6,010 nt of DNA, from NCBI GenBank assembly GCA_900550595.1, contig URTB01000089.1, positions 1 through 6,010 of the forward strand, read 5' to 3'. The notes below the pieces were generated by a model. That model saw only the letters and a list, made by a program, of their open reading frames with translations. It searched no databases and was not told the DNA's origin. The translations under genes and the position numbers were made by a program. Each line of letters starts with the position of its first letter. Position 1 is the stretch's first letter. Positions 5,960-6,010 of the stretch are shown here, in pieces. Origin of the DNA: an uncultured Collinsella sp. (GTDB lineage Bacteria > Actinomycetota > Coriobacteriia > Coriobacteriales > Coriobacteriaceae).

Positions 5960-6010
5960 ATGTCTTTTGCCATCATAACCGACTCCACGTCGGACATCTC
6001 CCCCGCCCGC
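5960..6010 (+). CDS. DegV-family protein (5' fragment, fatty-acid-binding family)
   Basis: Seventeen codons are visible before the window ends: MSFAIITDSTSDISPAR. The IITDSTSDIS segment is the hallmark N-terminus of DegV proteins, in which the TDST stretch helps form the ligand site. Characterised members bind fatty acids, and the FakB members present fatty acids to the kinase FakA in Gram-positive bacteria. The ATG is preceded by AAAGG (5948-5952) with seven nt between. It is transcribed away from the HAD gene. Whether it is a FakB-type or another DegV paralogue cannot be told from the fragment. Confidence 0.8.
   Translation, partial: MSFAIITDSTSDISPAR

Noticed and set aside
1..6010. CRISPR array, tRNA/rRNA, insertion sequence or phage signs
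   Set aside because: I saw no regularly spaced repeats, no cloverleaf, no transposase or integrase motifs and no target-site duplications. Base composition is even across the genes.

Overview
The window is about 60% G+C in its coding parts and carries five complete genes and two partial ones, packed tightly and almost all on the minus strand. GC-rich codon choice, AT-rich intergenic gaps, strong Shine-Dalgarno sequences and a PstS with a twin-arginine lipoprotein signal suggest a high-GC Gram-positive bacterium. A gut Coriobacteriia member such as a Collinsella relative fits best; this is inference from the look of the proteins, not a marker gene.

Positions 1-3356 (minus strand) hold a phosphate-specific ABC uptake operon in the usual order pstS-pstC-pstA-pstB. 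PstB is cut off by the left edge exactly at its ABC signature motif. The genes are joined by a 24-nt gap (pstS-pstC), an 8-nt overlap (pstC-pstA) and a 4-nt ATGA overlap (pstA-pstB). PstS binds phosphate outside the membrane, PstC and PstA form the channel, and PstB supplies ATP hydrolysis. No phoU, PhoR or PhoP gene is visible; one could lie beyond the left edge.

Positions 3357-3649 form a non-coding gap of 293 nt. It contains the pstS ribosome-binding site, a small leader hairpin, a weak Pho-box-like repeat and a long hairpin followed by a T run, which reads as the terminator of the upstream minus-strand unit.

Positions 3650-5803 (minus strand) hold a two-gene unit: a HAD-family phosphatase followed 54 nt later by a PepV-like M20 metallo-dipeptidase with a near-perfect ribosome-binding site.

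Positions 5804-5959 are a divergent control region with alternating TCAA/TTGA half-sites. From there the plus strand starts a DegV-family gene, of which only the first 17 codons are present.

Nothing here is clearly a new biological system; the genes are conserved housekeeping types. The points worth a second look are the Tat-type lipoprotein PstS, the long strand-asymmetric hairpin, and the patterned divergent promoter.
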